A stretch of 24,611 bases of DNA, taken from IMG/VR virus record IMGVR_UViG_3300048586_000404, positions 1-24,611 of that record; one strand, written 5' to 3'. This DNA is from a virus. This document shows, one piece after another, positions 1-7,597 of the stretch. The translations under genes were made by a program, and so were the position numbers. Position 1 is the first letter of the stretch, and every line of letters starts with the position of its first letter. The notes below the pieces were generated by a model. It saw only the letters and a list, made by a program, of their open reading frames with translations. It did no database searches and was not told where the DNA came from.

Positions 1-1325
1 CGGCCAACGCCGCTAACAACCCCACCGTCCGCCGGATCCTCCGTGCTCGCTCACGCTACGAAGTGGCCAACAACTCCTACGCTCGTGGCATCGTGCTTAC
101 GTTGGCCAACGACTGCGTGGGCACCGGCCCGCGACTGCAACTGCTCACGGGAGACAGCACCGTCAACAACCTGGTGGAGGATGCCTTCGAGCAATGGGCG
201 TCTGCCATTCGGCTGCCGGAAAAGCTCCGCACCATGCGCGTGGCCCGCGCCGAGAGCGGCGAGGTATTCGCCATGCTCACCGCCAACCCCGTGCTGGACA
301 CCCCAGTGAAGCTGGACCTGCGGCTGATCGAAGCCGACCAGATCGCCACTCCAAACACCGGCGCAATTGGCGGCGTCGACGGCATTGTGCTCGATGCCTA
401 CGGCAACCCGGTCGAGTACCACGTGCTCCGCACCCACCCGGGTGACGGCAGCGCGCTGACCGGTTCCGGCGGCTTTGATCGCGTGCCCGCTGGTGCAGTT
501 ATCCATTACTATCGCACCGATCGTCCTGGTCAGAACCGAGGCGTTCCGGAGATCACGCCGGCCTTGCCGCTGTTCGCGCAGCTGCGCCGCTACACGCTGG
601 CGGTGATTGCGGCCGCCGAGACCGCCGCTGACTTTGCCGCCGTGCTCTACACCGACGCGCCCGCCAACGGCGAAGCCGATCCGGTCGAACCCATGGACCT
701 GGTCGAGCTGGAGCGGCGTATGGCGACGGTCCTGCCCGGCGGCTGGAAGCTCGGTCAGGTGGCAGCGGAGCAGCCCGCGACCACCTATGGTGAGTTCAAG
801 GCGCAGATCCTCAACGAGATCGCTCGCTGTCTGAACATGCCCTTCAACGTCGCGGCGGGCAACTCATCGGGCTACAACTACGCCTCCGGTCGTCTCGATC
901 ACCAGACCTACTACAAGTCGATCCGCGTGGACCAGGCCCACATGGGCCGGGTAGTCCTCGATCCACTGCTGCGTGCGTGGCTGGATGAAGCGACCCTCGT
1001 GGAGGGTCTGCTGCCGCAGGCGCTACGCCGCAGCGGCATGGTGCCCCAGCACCAGTGGTTTTGGGACGGCATGGAGCACGTCGACCCGGCCAAGGAAGCC
1101 AATGCCCAGGCGACCAGGCTCACCAGTCACACGACCACCCTTGCCTACGAGTACGCCCGCCAGGGCCGGGACTGGGAAGCCGAGCTTCGCCAGCGGGCCA
1201 AGGAAGTGGCGCTGATGAACGAACTGGGGCTGTCGGTTGCACCGGCGACGGCGGCGCCCACGGCACCTGACAACCAGGAGAACGATGATGAGCCAACCGC
1301 TCAAGACAACCGCGCCGCCGATTGA
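1..1325 (+). CDS. Phage portal protein, lambda gpB-like (5' end missing)
   Basis: Portal subunit. Twelve copies would form the ring at one capsid vertex through which DNA is packaged and to which the tail attaches. The frame is already open at position 3 and reads NNPTVRRILRARSRYEVANN before continuing into NSYARGIV, so the gene starts left of the window; about 440 codons remain. The early NxYARG stretch, the central YNYASGRLDHQTYYKSIR stretch (about position 870-930) and the C-terminal RDWEAELRQRAKEVALMNELGL region are typical of the lambda-family portal (PF05136). The C-terminus is Ala/Thr/Asp-rich and overlaps the next gene by 38 nt. The order portal then protease/capsid matches a lambda- or Mu-like head module. 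Family assignment is firm; the true start is not visible. Confidence 0.93.
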   Translation, partial: ANAANNPTVRRILRARSRYEVANNSYARGIVLTLANDCVGTGPRLQLLTGDSTVNNLVEDAFEQWASAIRLPEKLRTMRVARAESGEVFAMLTANPVLDTPVKLDLRLIEADQIATPNTGAIGGVDGIVLDAYGNPVEYHVLRTHPGDGSALTGSGGFDRVPAGAVIHYYRTDRPGQNRGVPEITPALPLFAQLRRYTLAVIAAAETAADFAAVLYTDAPANGEADPVEPMDLVELERRMATVLPGGWKLGQVAAEQPATTYGEFKAQILNEIARCLNMPFNVAAGNSSGYNYASGRLDHQTYYKSIRVDQAHMGRVVLDPLLRAWLDEATLVEGLLPQALRRSGMVPQHQWFWDGMEHVDPAKEANAQATRLTSHTTTLAYEYARQGRDWEAELRQRAKEVALMNELGLSVAPATAAPTAPDNQENDDEPTAQDNRAAD

Positions 1326-3381
1326 ACTGGCGGCGCAGTTCCAGATCGAAGCCGAAGCCGCCAGTGGCGACGGCAAGGCGGCGCTGCCGCGCTTCCGCAT
1401 GATCGCCTACACCGGTGGCCCGATGCGGATCGCCGGTTGGCGCTACCCGGTGGTGGTGGACCTGGCGGGCCTGGCGATCCCCAGCCAACACCGGCCCATT
1501 CGGTTTGGCCACGACGCGTCTTCCGGTGTGGGACACACCGACGCCATCCGCGTCGAGGGCGGGCAGCTGGTCGCCACGGGGCTGGTCTCGCGCGACACGC
1601 CGGCGGCCAAGGAGATCGTCGTATCGAGCAAGAATGGATTTCCGTGGCAGGCCAGTATTGGCGCCGCGGTGGAGGAATTTGAGTTCGTCAAGGAAACCCA
1701 GAAGGCCATCGTGAACGGTCGCACGTTCGATGGCCCGGTGAACGTCGTCCGCAAGGCGACGCTCGGCGAGATCAGTTTTGTGGACCTCGGCGCCGACGGC
1801 AATACCTCCGCCCACGTGGCGGCCTCGGCTCAAGACAAGGAGCACCCGATCATGGATGCAAGCACTCCCGCGACCCCGTCGACCTCGACCCCCGCTCCGG
1901 CCGCGCCTGCCGCAACCCCGGCTGCTGCAGCGCCCGCCGCGCCGCCGGTCCAGGCCGCAGCGGCTTCGGCTCCCGCGACTGTCCAGGCGGCCGGCGCTGC
2001 TCAATCGCCGGCGGCTGCCGCGGAGAAGTCGGTTGACCAGCTCCGCGCCGAGGCGCTGGCGGAGACCAACCGCATCGCTGCTATCCGCAAGGTGTGCGCG
2101 CCGGCGCATTCCAGCAATCGGTTCACAGACATCGAGGCCAAGGCCATCGCCGAGGGCTGGGACCCGACAAAGGCGGAGCTGGAGGTGCTGCGCGCCAGCC
2201 GGCCCATTCCTCCGGTCACCACCGGAGCCCCCGGCATCATCGTTCGCGGCGAGGATGGCGGCGTCACGGCCCAGGTGCTCGAGGCGGCGTGCTACATGAG
2301 CGCTCGGCTCGAAGGCATTGAGAAGCTCTTCGATGCCAAGATCCTGGAAGCGGCCGACCAGCGCTTTCACCGGGCCATCGGTTTGCAGGAACTGCTCCTG
2401 GAAGCCGCGTGGGCCAATGGCTATACCGGCCGCAGCTTCCGCGATTCCAAGGCGGTGATGCAGGCCGCGTTCCCCTCGGTGAACGCCGGCTTCAGCACCG
2501 TGGATATCGGTGGCATCCTCTCGAACGTCGCTAACAAGTTCCTACTCGAAGGCTTCTTCTCGGTGGAGCGCGCCTGGCGGAACATCTGCGCCATCCGCAA
2601 CGTGTCAGACTTCAAGACCGTCACCAGCTACCGCCTGATCGGCACCGACCAGTACGAGCAGGTCGCGCCGGGCGGGGAACTCAAGCACGGCACGCTGGGC
2701 AACGAGACCTACACCAACAAGGCCGACACCTACGGCCTGATGCTGGGTGTGGACCGCCGGGACATCATCAACGATGACCTCGGCGCCATCACGACCGTGC
2801 CCCGCAAGCTCGGGCGCGGCAGCGGCCTGAAGATCAACGACGTGTTCTGGACGATTTTCCTGAACAATGCAGCGTTCTTCACCACCGGCAACAAGAACTA
2901 CCTGGCCGGCGCCACCACCGCACTGGGCATCGACGCCTTGAGCGCTGCCGAGCAGACGTTCCTGGACCAGGTCGACTCCGACGGCAAGCCCATCGGCGTG
3001 ATGCCCGCGATCATGCTGGTTCCCACGGCGCTCTCGGCCCTGGGCACGCAACTCTTCAAGAGCGTGGAGATCCGCGACACCACCGCCAACGCCAAGGCGC
3101 CGATCGCCAATCCCCACCAGGGCAAGTTCCGCGTGGAGGTCAGTCGCTATCTGGGCAACACCAAGTACACCGGCAACAGCCAGAAGGCCTGGTATCTGCT
3201 GTCGGACCCCAACGACCTGCCGGTGATCGAGGTCGCATTCCTAAATGGTCAGGAGAGCCCGACGATCGAATCCGCTGAGGCCGATTTCAAATACTTGGGC
3301 ATACAAATGCGCGGTTACCACGACTTCGGTGTCGCGTTGCAAGACCCGCGTGGCGGTGTGAAGAGCAAGGGCGAGGCGTAA
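1288..3381 (+). CDS. Fused prohead protease - linker/scaffold - major capsid protein
   Basis: A 697-aa head polyprotein. The N-terminal part (about residues 15-185) looks like an HK97-type prohead protease: a candidate catalytic His in RFGHD (H75), a candidate Ser in QASIGA (S123) and the family's LGEISFVDLGA stretch near residue 160. Residues about 189-250 are almost pure Ala/Pro/Thr/Ser, a scaffold or linker. Residues about 260-697 are a major capsid protein; the IINDDLGAI, RKLGRGSGLKINDVFW and NPHQGKFRVEV segments resemble Mu gpT-like/HK97-fold capsids. AGGAG at 1276-1280 is 7 nt before the ATG at 1288; a second ATG at 1285 is only 4 nt away, so 1288 was chosen. The start lies inside the portal gene. 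Cleavage presumably frees the capsid subunit. Fusion of protease and capsid is known in other phages; the exact cleavage site cannot be read from the sequence. Confidence 0.9.
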   Translation: MSQPLKTTAPPIELAAQFQIEAEAASGDGKAALPRFRMIAYTGGPMRIAGWRYPVVVDLAGLAIPSQHRPIRFGHDASSGVGHTDAIRVEGGQLVATGLVSRDTPAAKEIVVSSKNGFPWQASIGAAVEEFEFVKETQKAIVNGRTFDGPVNVVRKATLGEISFVDLGADGNTSAHVAASAQDKEHPIMDASTPATPSTSTPAPAAPAATPAAAAPAAPPVQAAAASAPATVQAAGAAQSPAAAAEKSVDQLRAEALAETNRIAAIRKVCAPAHSSNRFTDIEAKAIAEGWDPTKAELEVLRASRPIPPVTTGAPGIIVRGEDGGVTAQVLEAACYMSARLEGIEKLFDAKILEAADQRFHRAIGLQELLLEAAWANGYTGRSFRDSKAVMQAAFPSVNAGFSTVDIGGILSNVANKFLLEGFFSVERAWRNICAIRNVSDFKTVTSYRLIGTDQYEQVAPGGELKHGTLGNETYTNKADTYGLMLGVDRRDIINDDLGAITTVPRKLGRGSGLKINDVFWTIFLNNAAFFTTGNKNYLAGATTALGIDALSAAEQTFLDQVDSDGKPIGVMPAIMLVPTALSALGTQLFKSVEIRDTTANAKAPIANPHQGKFRVEVSRYLGNTKYTGNSQKAWYLLSDPNDLPVIEVAFLNGQESPTIESAEADFKYLGIQMRGYHDFGVALQDPRGGVKSKGEA
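1837..1854 (+). promoter_or_regulatory. Possible internal ribosome binding site and start for the capsid part
   Basis: Inside the fused protease-capsid gene, AAGGAG at 1837-1842 is followed 9 nt later by an in-frame ATG at 1852 (residue M189 of the fusion). It sits exactly where the protease domain ends and the Ala/Pro-rich linker begins. Translation from here would give a separate 509-aa linker-capsid protein in excess over the protease. This resembles the nested lambda C/Nu3 arrangement, but it is inferred from sequence alone; AAGGAG here also encodes Lys-Glu and could be chance. Confidence 0.45.
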
Positions 3382-3392
3382 TCCAAGCGCAT

Positions 3393-3427
3393 CAGCGCCT
3401 CGAGGCACTCCCGCGCCTGGGGCGCTG
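3393..3427 (+). other. Hairpin between the capsid gene and the DUF2190-like gene
   Basis: In the 94-nt gap after the capsid gene, CAGCGCC (3393-3399) pairs with GGCGCTG (3421-3427), and inside it AGGC (3403-3406) pairs with GCCT (3415-3418) around an 8-nt loop. No T-run follows, so a standard intrinsic terminator is unlikely. It could stabilise or process the capsid mRNA, or damp read-through. The role is inferred. Confidence 0.4.
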
Positions 3428-3475
3428 GGATGTGGACCCTGAAACCGACTCAAGGCTTCTTACGGAGAACCGAAC

Positions 3476-3805
3476 ATGGCAACTTTCATTCAGGACGGCG
3501 ACAGCCTCGACTACACCCCCGGCGCCGACGTTGCAGCCGGGGCGGTGGTCGTGCAGGGGGATCTGGTGGGCGTGGCCAAGCGCCCCATCCCCGCCAACAC
3601 CCTCGGCAGCCTTGCCGTCAGCGGCGTGTTCGACTTCCCCAAGGCCAGTGGCGCCAGCACCGCGATCGGCGCGGGCGTGAACGTCTACTGGAACGCCGGC
3701 ACCCAGGTGGCCACCACCACCGCCAGTGGCAACAAGCTTCTGGGCAAGACCGTCCGCGCAGCCGCCGACGGTGACACACTCGTGCGCGTGCGCCTGAGCC
3801 AGTAA
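3476..3805 (+). CDS. DUF2190-like capsid decoration/stabilising protein
   Basis: A 109-aa protein rich in Gly, Ala and Val, made of short beta strands with no membrane segment. It opens with a pattern (FIQDGDSLDYTP, then VVVQGDLVGVAKRPI) that I associate with DUF2190, a small protein that commonly follows the major capsid gene and is thought to decorate or stabilise the head. The start is ATG at 3476, preceded by CGGAG. Its TAA stop (3803-3805) overlaps the AAGGAG ribosome binding site of the next gene, so the two are probably translationally coupled. The position directly after the capsid gene supports a head role; decoration as opposed to another head function is inferred. Confidence 0.75.
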   Translation: MATFIQDGDSLDYTPGADVAAGAVVVQGDLVGVAKRPIPANTLGSLAVSGVFDFPKASGASTAIGAGVNVYWNAGTQVATTTASGNKLLGKTVRAAADGDTLVRVRLSQ

Positions 3806-3816
3806 GGAGCGATGTC

Positions 3817-4215
3817 GTGACGGACCTCCTCGAGCGAGCCATTCTCTGGCTGGAAGGCCAGCGCGTGCGGCACCTGGGTCGCCAGGTGTACTACCAGCGC
3901 GGCACGGGCAGCGTCACGGGCAGCGTCACGGTCATCGCGACGCTGGGTCGCTCGACGTTCGAGCTCGACGACGGCGCCGGTGCGGTGCTGCGGGTCGAGA
4001 GCCGCGACTTCATCGTCAGCGCTGCGGATCTGGTGTTGGATGGCCAGCTGATCGAACCGCGCTCCGGCGACCGGATCATCCAGGCGGTCGAAGGCACGCT
4101 CTGGGTGTACGAGGTGACGGCCATCGGCGGCGAGCCAGCGTGGCGCTGGTGTGACCCATACCACCGGGCGATGCGCATTCACACCAAGCAGATCGACCGC
4201 GAGGAAACCGCATGA
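3817..4215 (+). CDS. Putative head-tail joining protein
   Basis: A 132-aa beta-rich protein starting at GTG 3817; AAGGAG at 3804-3809 is 7 nt upstream, while the nearby ATG at 3812 runs into a stop after two codons. After an N-terminal helix (LLERAILWLEGQRV) come short strands: a segment YYQRGTGSVTGSVTV, then DFIVSAADLVLDG, GDRI and VYEV, ending DPYHRAMRIHTKQI. The R-G-T/V-x-V, D-F-I and G-D-R-I layout and the gene position recall small lambda gpFII-like joiners that complete the head neck, but I do not recognise a named family. It overlaps the next gene by ATGA. A structure prediction matching a gpFII/stopper barrel would settle it. Confidence 0.55.
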   Translation: MTDLLERAILWLEGQRVRHLGRQVYYQRGTGSVTGSVTVIATLGRSTFELDDGAGAVLRVESRDFIVSAADLVLDGQLIEPRSGDRIIQAVEGTLWVYEVTAIGGEPAWRWCDPYHRAMRIHTKQIDREETA

Positions 4216-4466
4216 CGGATGTCAACAAAGAACGCCTGTTTCGCTGGGTGCCGGAGATCGCCGTGCTGGTGACCTGGTCGCTGACGGTGATCGGCGCGGT
4301 CTGGGCCGCGTCGGCCGAGCGCGCTGACGTGCGGCACGAACTGCGCGAGCAGAAATCGGCCATCGCCGACCACGAGGCACGGCTGCGTGTGCTGGAGAAG
4401 CAGACCGGCGAGATCGCCGCCGACGTGCGGTGGATCAGGCAGACCCTGGAGAGGCAGAAGCCATGA
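4212..4466 (+). CDS. Small membrane protein with coiled coil (phage, unknown function)
   Basis: An 84-aa protein that starts at the ATGA overlap with the previous gene and itself overlaps the next one in the same way. Residues about 14-34 (PEIAVLVTWSLTVIGAVWAA) form one hydrophobic membrane segment. Residues about 38-80 are highly charged with heptad spacing (RHELREQKSAIADHEARL, then VLEKQTGEIAADV), a coiled coil. This layout is shared by some holins, inner-membrane spanins and small phage membrane proteins, but no diagnostic motif is present, and the location inside the head/neck genes is not a lysis cassette. The function is unknown. Confidence 0.75.
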   Translation: MTDVNKERLFRWVPEIAVLVTWSLTVIGAVWAASAERADVRHELREQKSAIADHEARLRVLEKQTGEIAADVRWIRQTLERQKP

Positions 4467-4828
4467 GCAGGCGATGGATTAACTCAGTGGATGTCGAGTT
4501 CGACCCAGTGAAGGGCTCGATCCTGATCGACCAGGCATCGCCCGGGACCTTCGTCGGTGGGACCAAGACCGTTCCGTCGTCGGCGACGCCGCAGCCGCTG
4601 GTGGCGACGCCGACACCGTGCCGCTTCGTGTGGGTCGGCGCGCGGGTCGACAGCTACGGCAACCCACAGAACTACTACCCGTGCTTCATCGGTGATGCCT
4701 CCAGCCAGAACATTCCGGTGATGCCCAGCAACTTCGAAGGCATGGTGATCCGCGTCGATGACGCGGCGAAGGTCTTCGTGCGTGTCGTGACCAGCAACAA
4801 CGGTGTGGTCTATCGCATCTTCGCGTGA
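4463..4828 (+). CDS. Hypothetical phage structural protein
   Basis: A 121-aa protein. The start is ATG 4463, overlapping the previous stop by ATGA and preceded by GGAGAGG; an in-frame ATG 33 nt upstream lies inside the previous gene and lacks that spacing. It is predicted soluble and mostly beta: a Thr/Pro-rich stretch (TVPSSATPQPLVATPTP) followed by CRFVWVGARVDSYGNPQN, IGDASSQNIPVMP and a C-terminal strand series VIRVDDAAKVFVRVV. Such short sandwich-like domains often decorate virions or form attachment points for larger fibres. It lies directly before the beta-solenoid gene, with a stop-to-GTG distance of 7 nt, so the two may act together. No family recognised. Confidence 0.75.
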   Translation: MSRRWINSVDVEFDPVKGSILIDQASPGTFVGGTKTVPSSATPQPLVATPTPCRFVWVGARVDSYGNPQNYYPCFIGDASSQNIPVMPSNFEGMVIRVDDAAKVFVRVVTSNNGVVYRIFA

Positions 4829-4835
4829 GGTAACG

Positions 4836-5816
4836 GTGACGGTCTACTCGGCACAATCCGGCGACTGGTCTATCGCCTCGACGTGGGTCGGCGGCGTGGT
4901 GCCCGACCTCTACAACGATGACGTCATCATCGCCGCCGGTCACACCGTCACCATCCAATCGAGCGACTCGCTCACACTCGGATCGGGGCGCTGGATGCAT
5001 GTCGAGCCCAGCGCGCTGCTGGAGGTGTTCGGCTCGCTGCAACTGGACTCGGGCAGTTCGACCAGCATCGAAGGCGGCGTCTACGTTGACGCCGGCTACC
5101 TGCTGTATGTCTACGGGGACTTCACGATCAACTCCGGGGGCTGGCTTGACTGCTACGGCTACCTCTATTTCGAAGCGGGAAACTCTCCGACCATCGATGG
5201 CAGTCTCTACGTCGGCTACAACGGCAATGTTTACCTCTCCAACTCTACGACCCTGACGATCAACGGATCGCTGAGCGTCGACTACAGCGGCTACTTCTAC
5301 CTGAACTGGTACGCCAACCTGTACGTCTACGGGTCCGCGACGATCTGGGGCTACGCCTACATCGACTGGTACTCGTACCTCTACCTGTACGGACAACTCA
5401 CGGTCGAATCGGGCGGCGGCCTCTACTTCAGCTACTACGGCTACCTCCAGGTGGAGAGCGGCGGGCTGCTCACACTCAGGGGCTGGATTGACACATATGA
5501 CGGCGCGAGCCTCTACCTCGCCTACGGCACGCGGATGCTCATCGAACGCGATGGCGGCTTGAGCATCTACTACTACTCCAGTCTGACAGTCGATGGCGTC
5601 GTGGATGTCTTCGGGTCGCTCAGTGTCTCCTACGACTCCTACCTGAACGTGTACGGCCAGATGCGGGTGTACCGCTGGGTCTACATCTCGGGCCAGATGT
5701 ATGGCGGTGGGCGCATCGACATGATGCGGCGTGAAGCCCACATCTACGACTTCAACGGCAACTCCCTGATCTTCTTCGACCAGGCGCATGGCTTTGGCCA
5801 GACGCTGATCGCGTAA
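4836..5816 (+). CDS. Tyr-rich beta-solenoid protein with G8-like N-terminus
   Basis: A 326-aa protein starting at GTG 4836, 5 nt after GAGG at 4827-4830. The N-terminus (GDWSIASTWVGG, then P23, DDVIIAAGHTVTI) matches the W-x(4)-TW-x-GG...P...D-V-x-I-x-x-G-x-x-V pattern seen in G8-type domains and other extracellular repeat proteins. Residues about 45-300 are an irregular tandem repeat of short strands alternating small, hydrophobic and aromatic residues, for example YSGYFYLNWYANLYVYG and WYSYLYLYGQLTVESGG, with Tyr and Gly dominating and no Cys. This is what a right-handed beta-helix with a stacked aromatic ladder would look like. The end (REAHIYDFNGNSLIFFDQAH) probably caps it. It probably is a virion fibre, spike or decoration; its place among neck genes, not beside the tail fibres, is unusual. 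Function inferred. Confidence 0.8.
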   Translation: MTVYSAQSGDWSIASTWVGGVVPDLYNDDVIIAAGHTVTIQSSDSLTLGSGRWMHVEPSALLEVFGSLQLDSGSSTSIEGGVYVDAGYLLYVYGDFTINSGGWLDCYGYLYFEAGNSPTIDGSLYVGYNGNVYLSNSTTLTINGSLSVDYSGYFYLNWYANLYVYGSATIWGYAYIDWYSYLYLYGQLTVESGGGLYFSYYGYLQVESGGLLTLRGWIDTYDGASLYLAYGTRMLIERDGGLSIYYYSSLTVDGVVDVFGSLSVSYDSYLNVYGQMRVYRWVYISGQMYGGGRIDMMRREAHIYDFNGNSLIFFDQAHGFGQTLIA

Positions 5817-5829
5817 GACGAGGTGAACG

Positions 5830-6276
5830 ATGGCAGAAACGATTTCAACCCTGCTCCCCGCCAACCAGCTGGTCGTGCTCTCCGACGCCGAGCGCAAGGC
5901 GGTGGAGCACCTGCGCCTCACGCCCGAGCAGCGCGAAGCCCAGCGCTCCGCCCAGCAGCAGGCGCAGATGGCCCGCTTGCCGGTGGAAGTGAAGCAGGCC
6001 CGAGAAGCCAAGGCGGCGCGCCTGGCGGGAATGAACGCCGACCAGCGCCGCGTCTACCACCTCGGCCAGCACCTGGTCGCGGTGGTGCGGATGCTACGCC
6101 AGGAGACCCAGCGTGGCGTGGCCCTGGCCGACGTGGTGGGCGCGCCCGATGCCACGGAAGCCGAGGCGCTCACCTGGTTCTTCGACGAGGTGAGGAAGCC
6201 CAGGACGACCCCTGCGCCGGCTGAACCGGCTCCGGTCGATCCAGCGCCGGGCGGTGGCCCGGGAGGTCGGCCATGA
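5830..6276 (+). CDS. Hypothetical coiled-coil phage protein
   Basis: A 148-aa protein starting at ATG 5830 after GAGGTG. Residues about 17-70 are Gln/Arg/Glu/Ala-rich and helical (TPEQREAQRSAQQQAQMARL, then VKQAREAKAARLAGM), likely coiled coil. A short conserved-looking helix follows (YHLGQHLVAVVRMLRQET), and the last 25 residues are Pro/Ala/Gly. It overlaps the next gene by ATGA. No membrane segment or catalytic motif is seen. Helix-rich small proteins here can be scaffolding, assembly or connector factors, but nothing in the sequence decides between these. Confidence 0.75.
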   Translation: MAETISTLLPANQLVVLSDAERKAVEHLRLTPEQREAQRSAQQQAQMARLPVEVKQAREAKAARLAGMNADQRRVYHLGQHLVAVVRMLRQETQRGVALADVVGAPDATEAEALTWFFDEVRKPRTTPAPAEPAPVDPAPGGGPGGRP

Positions 6277-6710
6277 GCTTGATCACCACCCTCGCCGACG
6301 CCATCGTCACCGAGCTCAATGCCGCGCCCGCCGGCACGTTCGCCCAGGCGTTCGCCGCCGCACGGCATTACCGCCCGCAGTTCGACCTGGTCGAGCTGAA
6401 GACGCTGCGGGTGTCGGTGGTGCCCAGGTCGATCGGCATCACGGGCCTCATGCGCAACGCCAACCAGCACGATGTCTCTATCGACGTGGCGGTGCAGAAG
6501 AAGGTCAGCCCCACCGACGCGGCGGAACTCGACGGCCTGATGCTCCTGAACGAGCAGATCGCCGACTTCTTCCGCCTGCGGCGCCTGGCGACCTTGCCCG
6601 AGGCGATGTGGACGAAGACCGACAACGTGCCGGTCTACTCGCCCGAGCATCTGGAAACCAAGCAGGTGTTCACCAGCGTCCTGACATTGACGTTCCGCGT
6701 GGTGAGGTGA
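6273..6710 (+). CDS. Putative tail terminator / tail completion protein
   Basis: A 145-aa protein beginning at the ATGA overlap at 6273. It has an N-terminal helix (LITTLADAIVTELNAAPAG), a beta sheet (LKTLRVSVVPRSIGI, then NANQHDVSIDVAVQKKV), a middle helix (LDGLMLLNEQIADFFRLRRL) and a final strand (KQVFTSVLTLTFRVV). This alpha/beta order, size and position between connector genes and the tail tube gene fit the gpU-like tail terminator family, which caps the tail tube and docks it to the head. I recognise the pattern, not a strict motif, so the assignment is by context and fold order. It ends 5 nt before the ATG of the gp10-like gene. Confidence 0.55.
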   Translation: MSLITTLADAIVTELNAAPAGTFAQAFAAARHYRPQFDLVELKTLRVSVVPRSIGITGLMRNANQHDVSIDVAVQKKVSPTDAAELDGLMLLNEQIADFFRLRRLATLPEAMWTKTDNVPVYSPEHLETKQVFTSVLTLTFRVVR

Positions 6711-6715
6711 GTGGC

Positions 6716-7111
6716 ATGGTGAAGGCGAAAGCCAAAACCAAGTTCGACGCGAAGAAGGTGGTGAAGGCCGCCCAGCGCGCGAGCATCACCAGTCTCGGTC
6801 ACACCGGCGCCGCGATCCGTCTGGCGGCGCGTCGCTCGATCCGCAAGTCCGATGCGCCCTCTGCGCCAGGGACGCCCCCGCATACGCGCAAGGGGCGGAT
6901 TCGGAACGCCATCAAGTATGCGGTGGTCGCCGCGGCGCAGTCGGTGGTGATCGGTCCAGATCACGCCGTCGCCGCCGATTCCGGTGCGGCCCATGAGTTC
7001 GGCGGCCCATTCCGCCAGGAGCAGTATCAGAAGCGCCCGTTCATGGGGCCGGCGTTGGAGAAGGTCAAAGCCCGCCTGCCCCGCATGTGGGCTGGATCAG
7101 TGAAAGGATGA
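6716..7111 (+). CDS. HK97 gp10-like neck/tail protein
   Basis: A 131-aa basic protein starting at ATG 6716 with GAGG 8 nt upstream. An open frame extends further upstream but lies over the previous gene. The N-terminal 30 residues are very Lys-rich (MVKAKAKTKFDAKKVVKAAQ). Then come a helix ending AARRSIRKS, the PPHTRKGRIRNAIKYAV segment, a strand VVIGPDHAVAADSGAAHEFGG, and the C-terminal QYQKRPFMGPALEKVKARL. The order 'R-x-G-x-L/I-R..., V-x-G, H-E-F-G, R-P-F-M-x-P-A-L' is the signature of the HK97 gp10 / minor tail Z-like family that joins head and tail. Its place between the terminator candidate and the tail tube gene agrees with this. Confidence 0.8.
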   Translation: MVKAKAKTKFDAKKVVKAAQRASITSLGHTGAAIRLAARRSIRKSDAPSAPGTPPHTRKGRIRNAIKYAVVAAAQSVVIGPDHAVAADSGAAHEFGGPFRQEQYQKRPFMGPALEKVKARLPRMWAGSVKG

Positions 7112-7115
7112 AACC

Positions 7116-7562
7116 ATGAGTGTCAAACTCGGCCTCGATGCCAAACTCTACTACTGCGTCGCCGGCATCGGCGGCACACCCACCTGGCTGGAATTGACCA
7201 ACGTCAAGAACGTCACGCTCTCGCTGACCAAGGGCGAGGCGGACGTGACCACCCGCGCCAACAACGGCTGGAAGGCGACGGCCGGCACCCTCAAGGAAGG
7301 CAGCATCGAGTTCGAGATGGTGTGGGACACGGCCGACGCCGGGTTCACGGCCATCAAGAACGCCTACTTCTCCAACACGCTCATCGGCATTGCCGCGATG
7401 GATGGCCCCATCGCCACCAACGGCAGCCAGGGGCTGTGGGCAGACTGCATGATCACCGACTTCTCCCGCGATGAGCCGCTGGAGGATGCGATCAGCGTGA
7501 AGGTGACGGCCAAGCCAACCTACTCGGCCAACGCCCCGATCTGGAAGACCATCGGACCATGA
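7116..7562 (+). CDS. Major tail tube protein
   Basis: A 148-aa protein, ATG at 7116 after AAGGATGA. It polymerises, in this family, into the tube of a long tail. The sequence shows the tail-tube layout: N-terminal strands (LGLDAKLYYCVAG), the VKNVTLSLTKGEADVTTRAN segment, NGWKATAGTLKEGSIEFEMVW, a helix (ADAGFTAIKNAYFSN), and C-terminal strands ending AISVKVTAKPTYSANAP. The 'L-s-k-g-e-a-D-v-T-t-R' followed by 'G-W' is typical of TP901-1/lambda gpV-like tube proteins. Position directly before the chaperone pair and tape measure confirms it. A GGCGATG/CATCGCC hairpin follows the stop codon. Confidence 0.85.
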   Translation: MSVKLGLDAKLYYCVAGIGGTPTWLELTNVKNVTLSLTKGEADVTTRANNGWKATAGTLKEGSIEFEMVWDTADAGFTAIKNAYFSNTLIGIAAMDGPIATNGSQGLWADCMITDFSRDEPLEDAISVKVTAKPTYSANAPIWKTIGP

Positions 7563-7597
7563 GGAGATCCGTAGAGCGCATGAAAATGCTCACGGGT

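Noticed and set aside
1120-2370. Long minus-strand open frame opposite the portal and capsid genes
   Set aside because: Arg/Gly-rich composition typical of antisense in GC-rich coding DNA; the + strand here is firmly portal and protease-capsid.
4686-6011. Long minus-strand open frame with V-D-V/V-E-V repeats
   Set aside because: It is the antisense of the repetitive Tyr-rich gene and its neighbours; the repeats mirror the + strand repeats, there is no ribosome site, and the + strand genes fit tightly with coupled starts.
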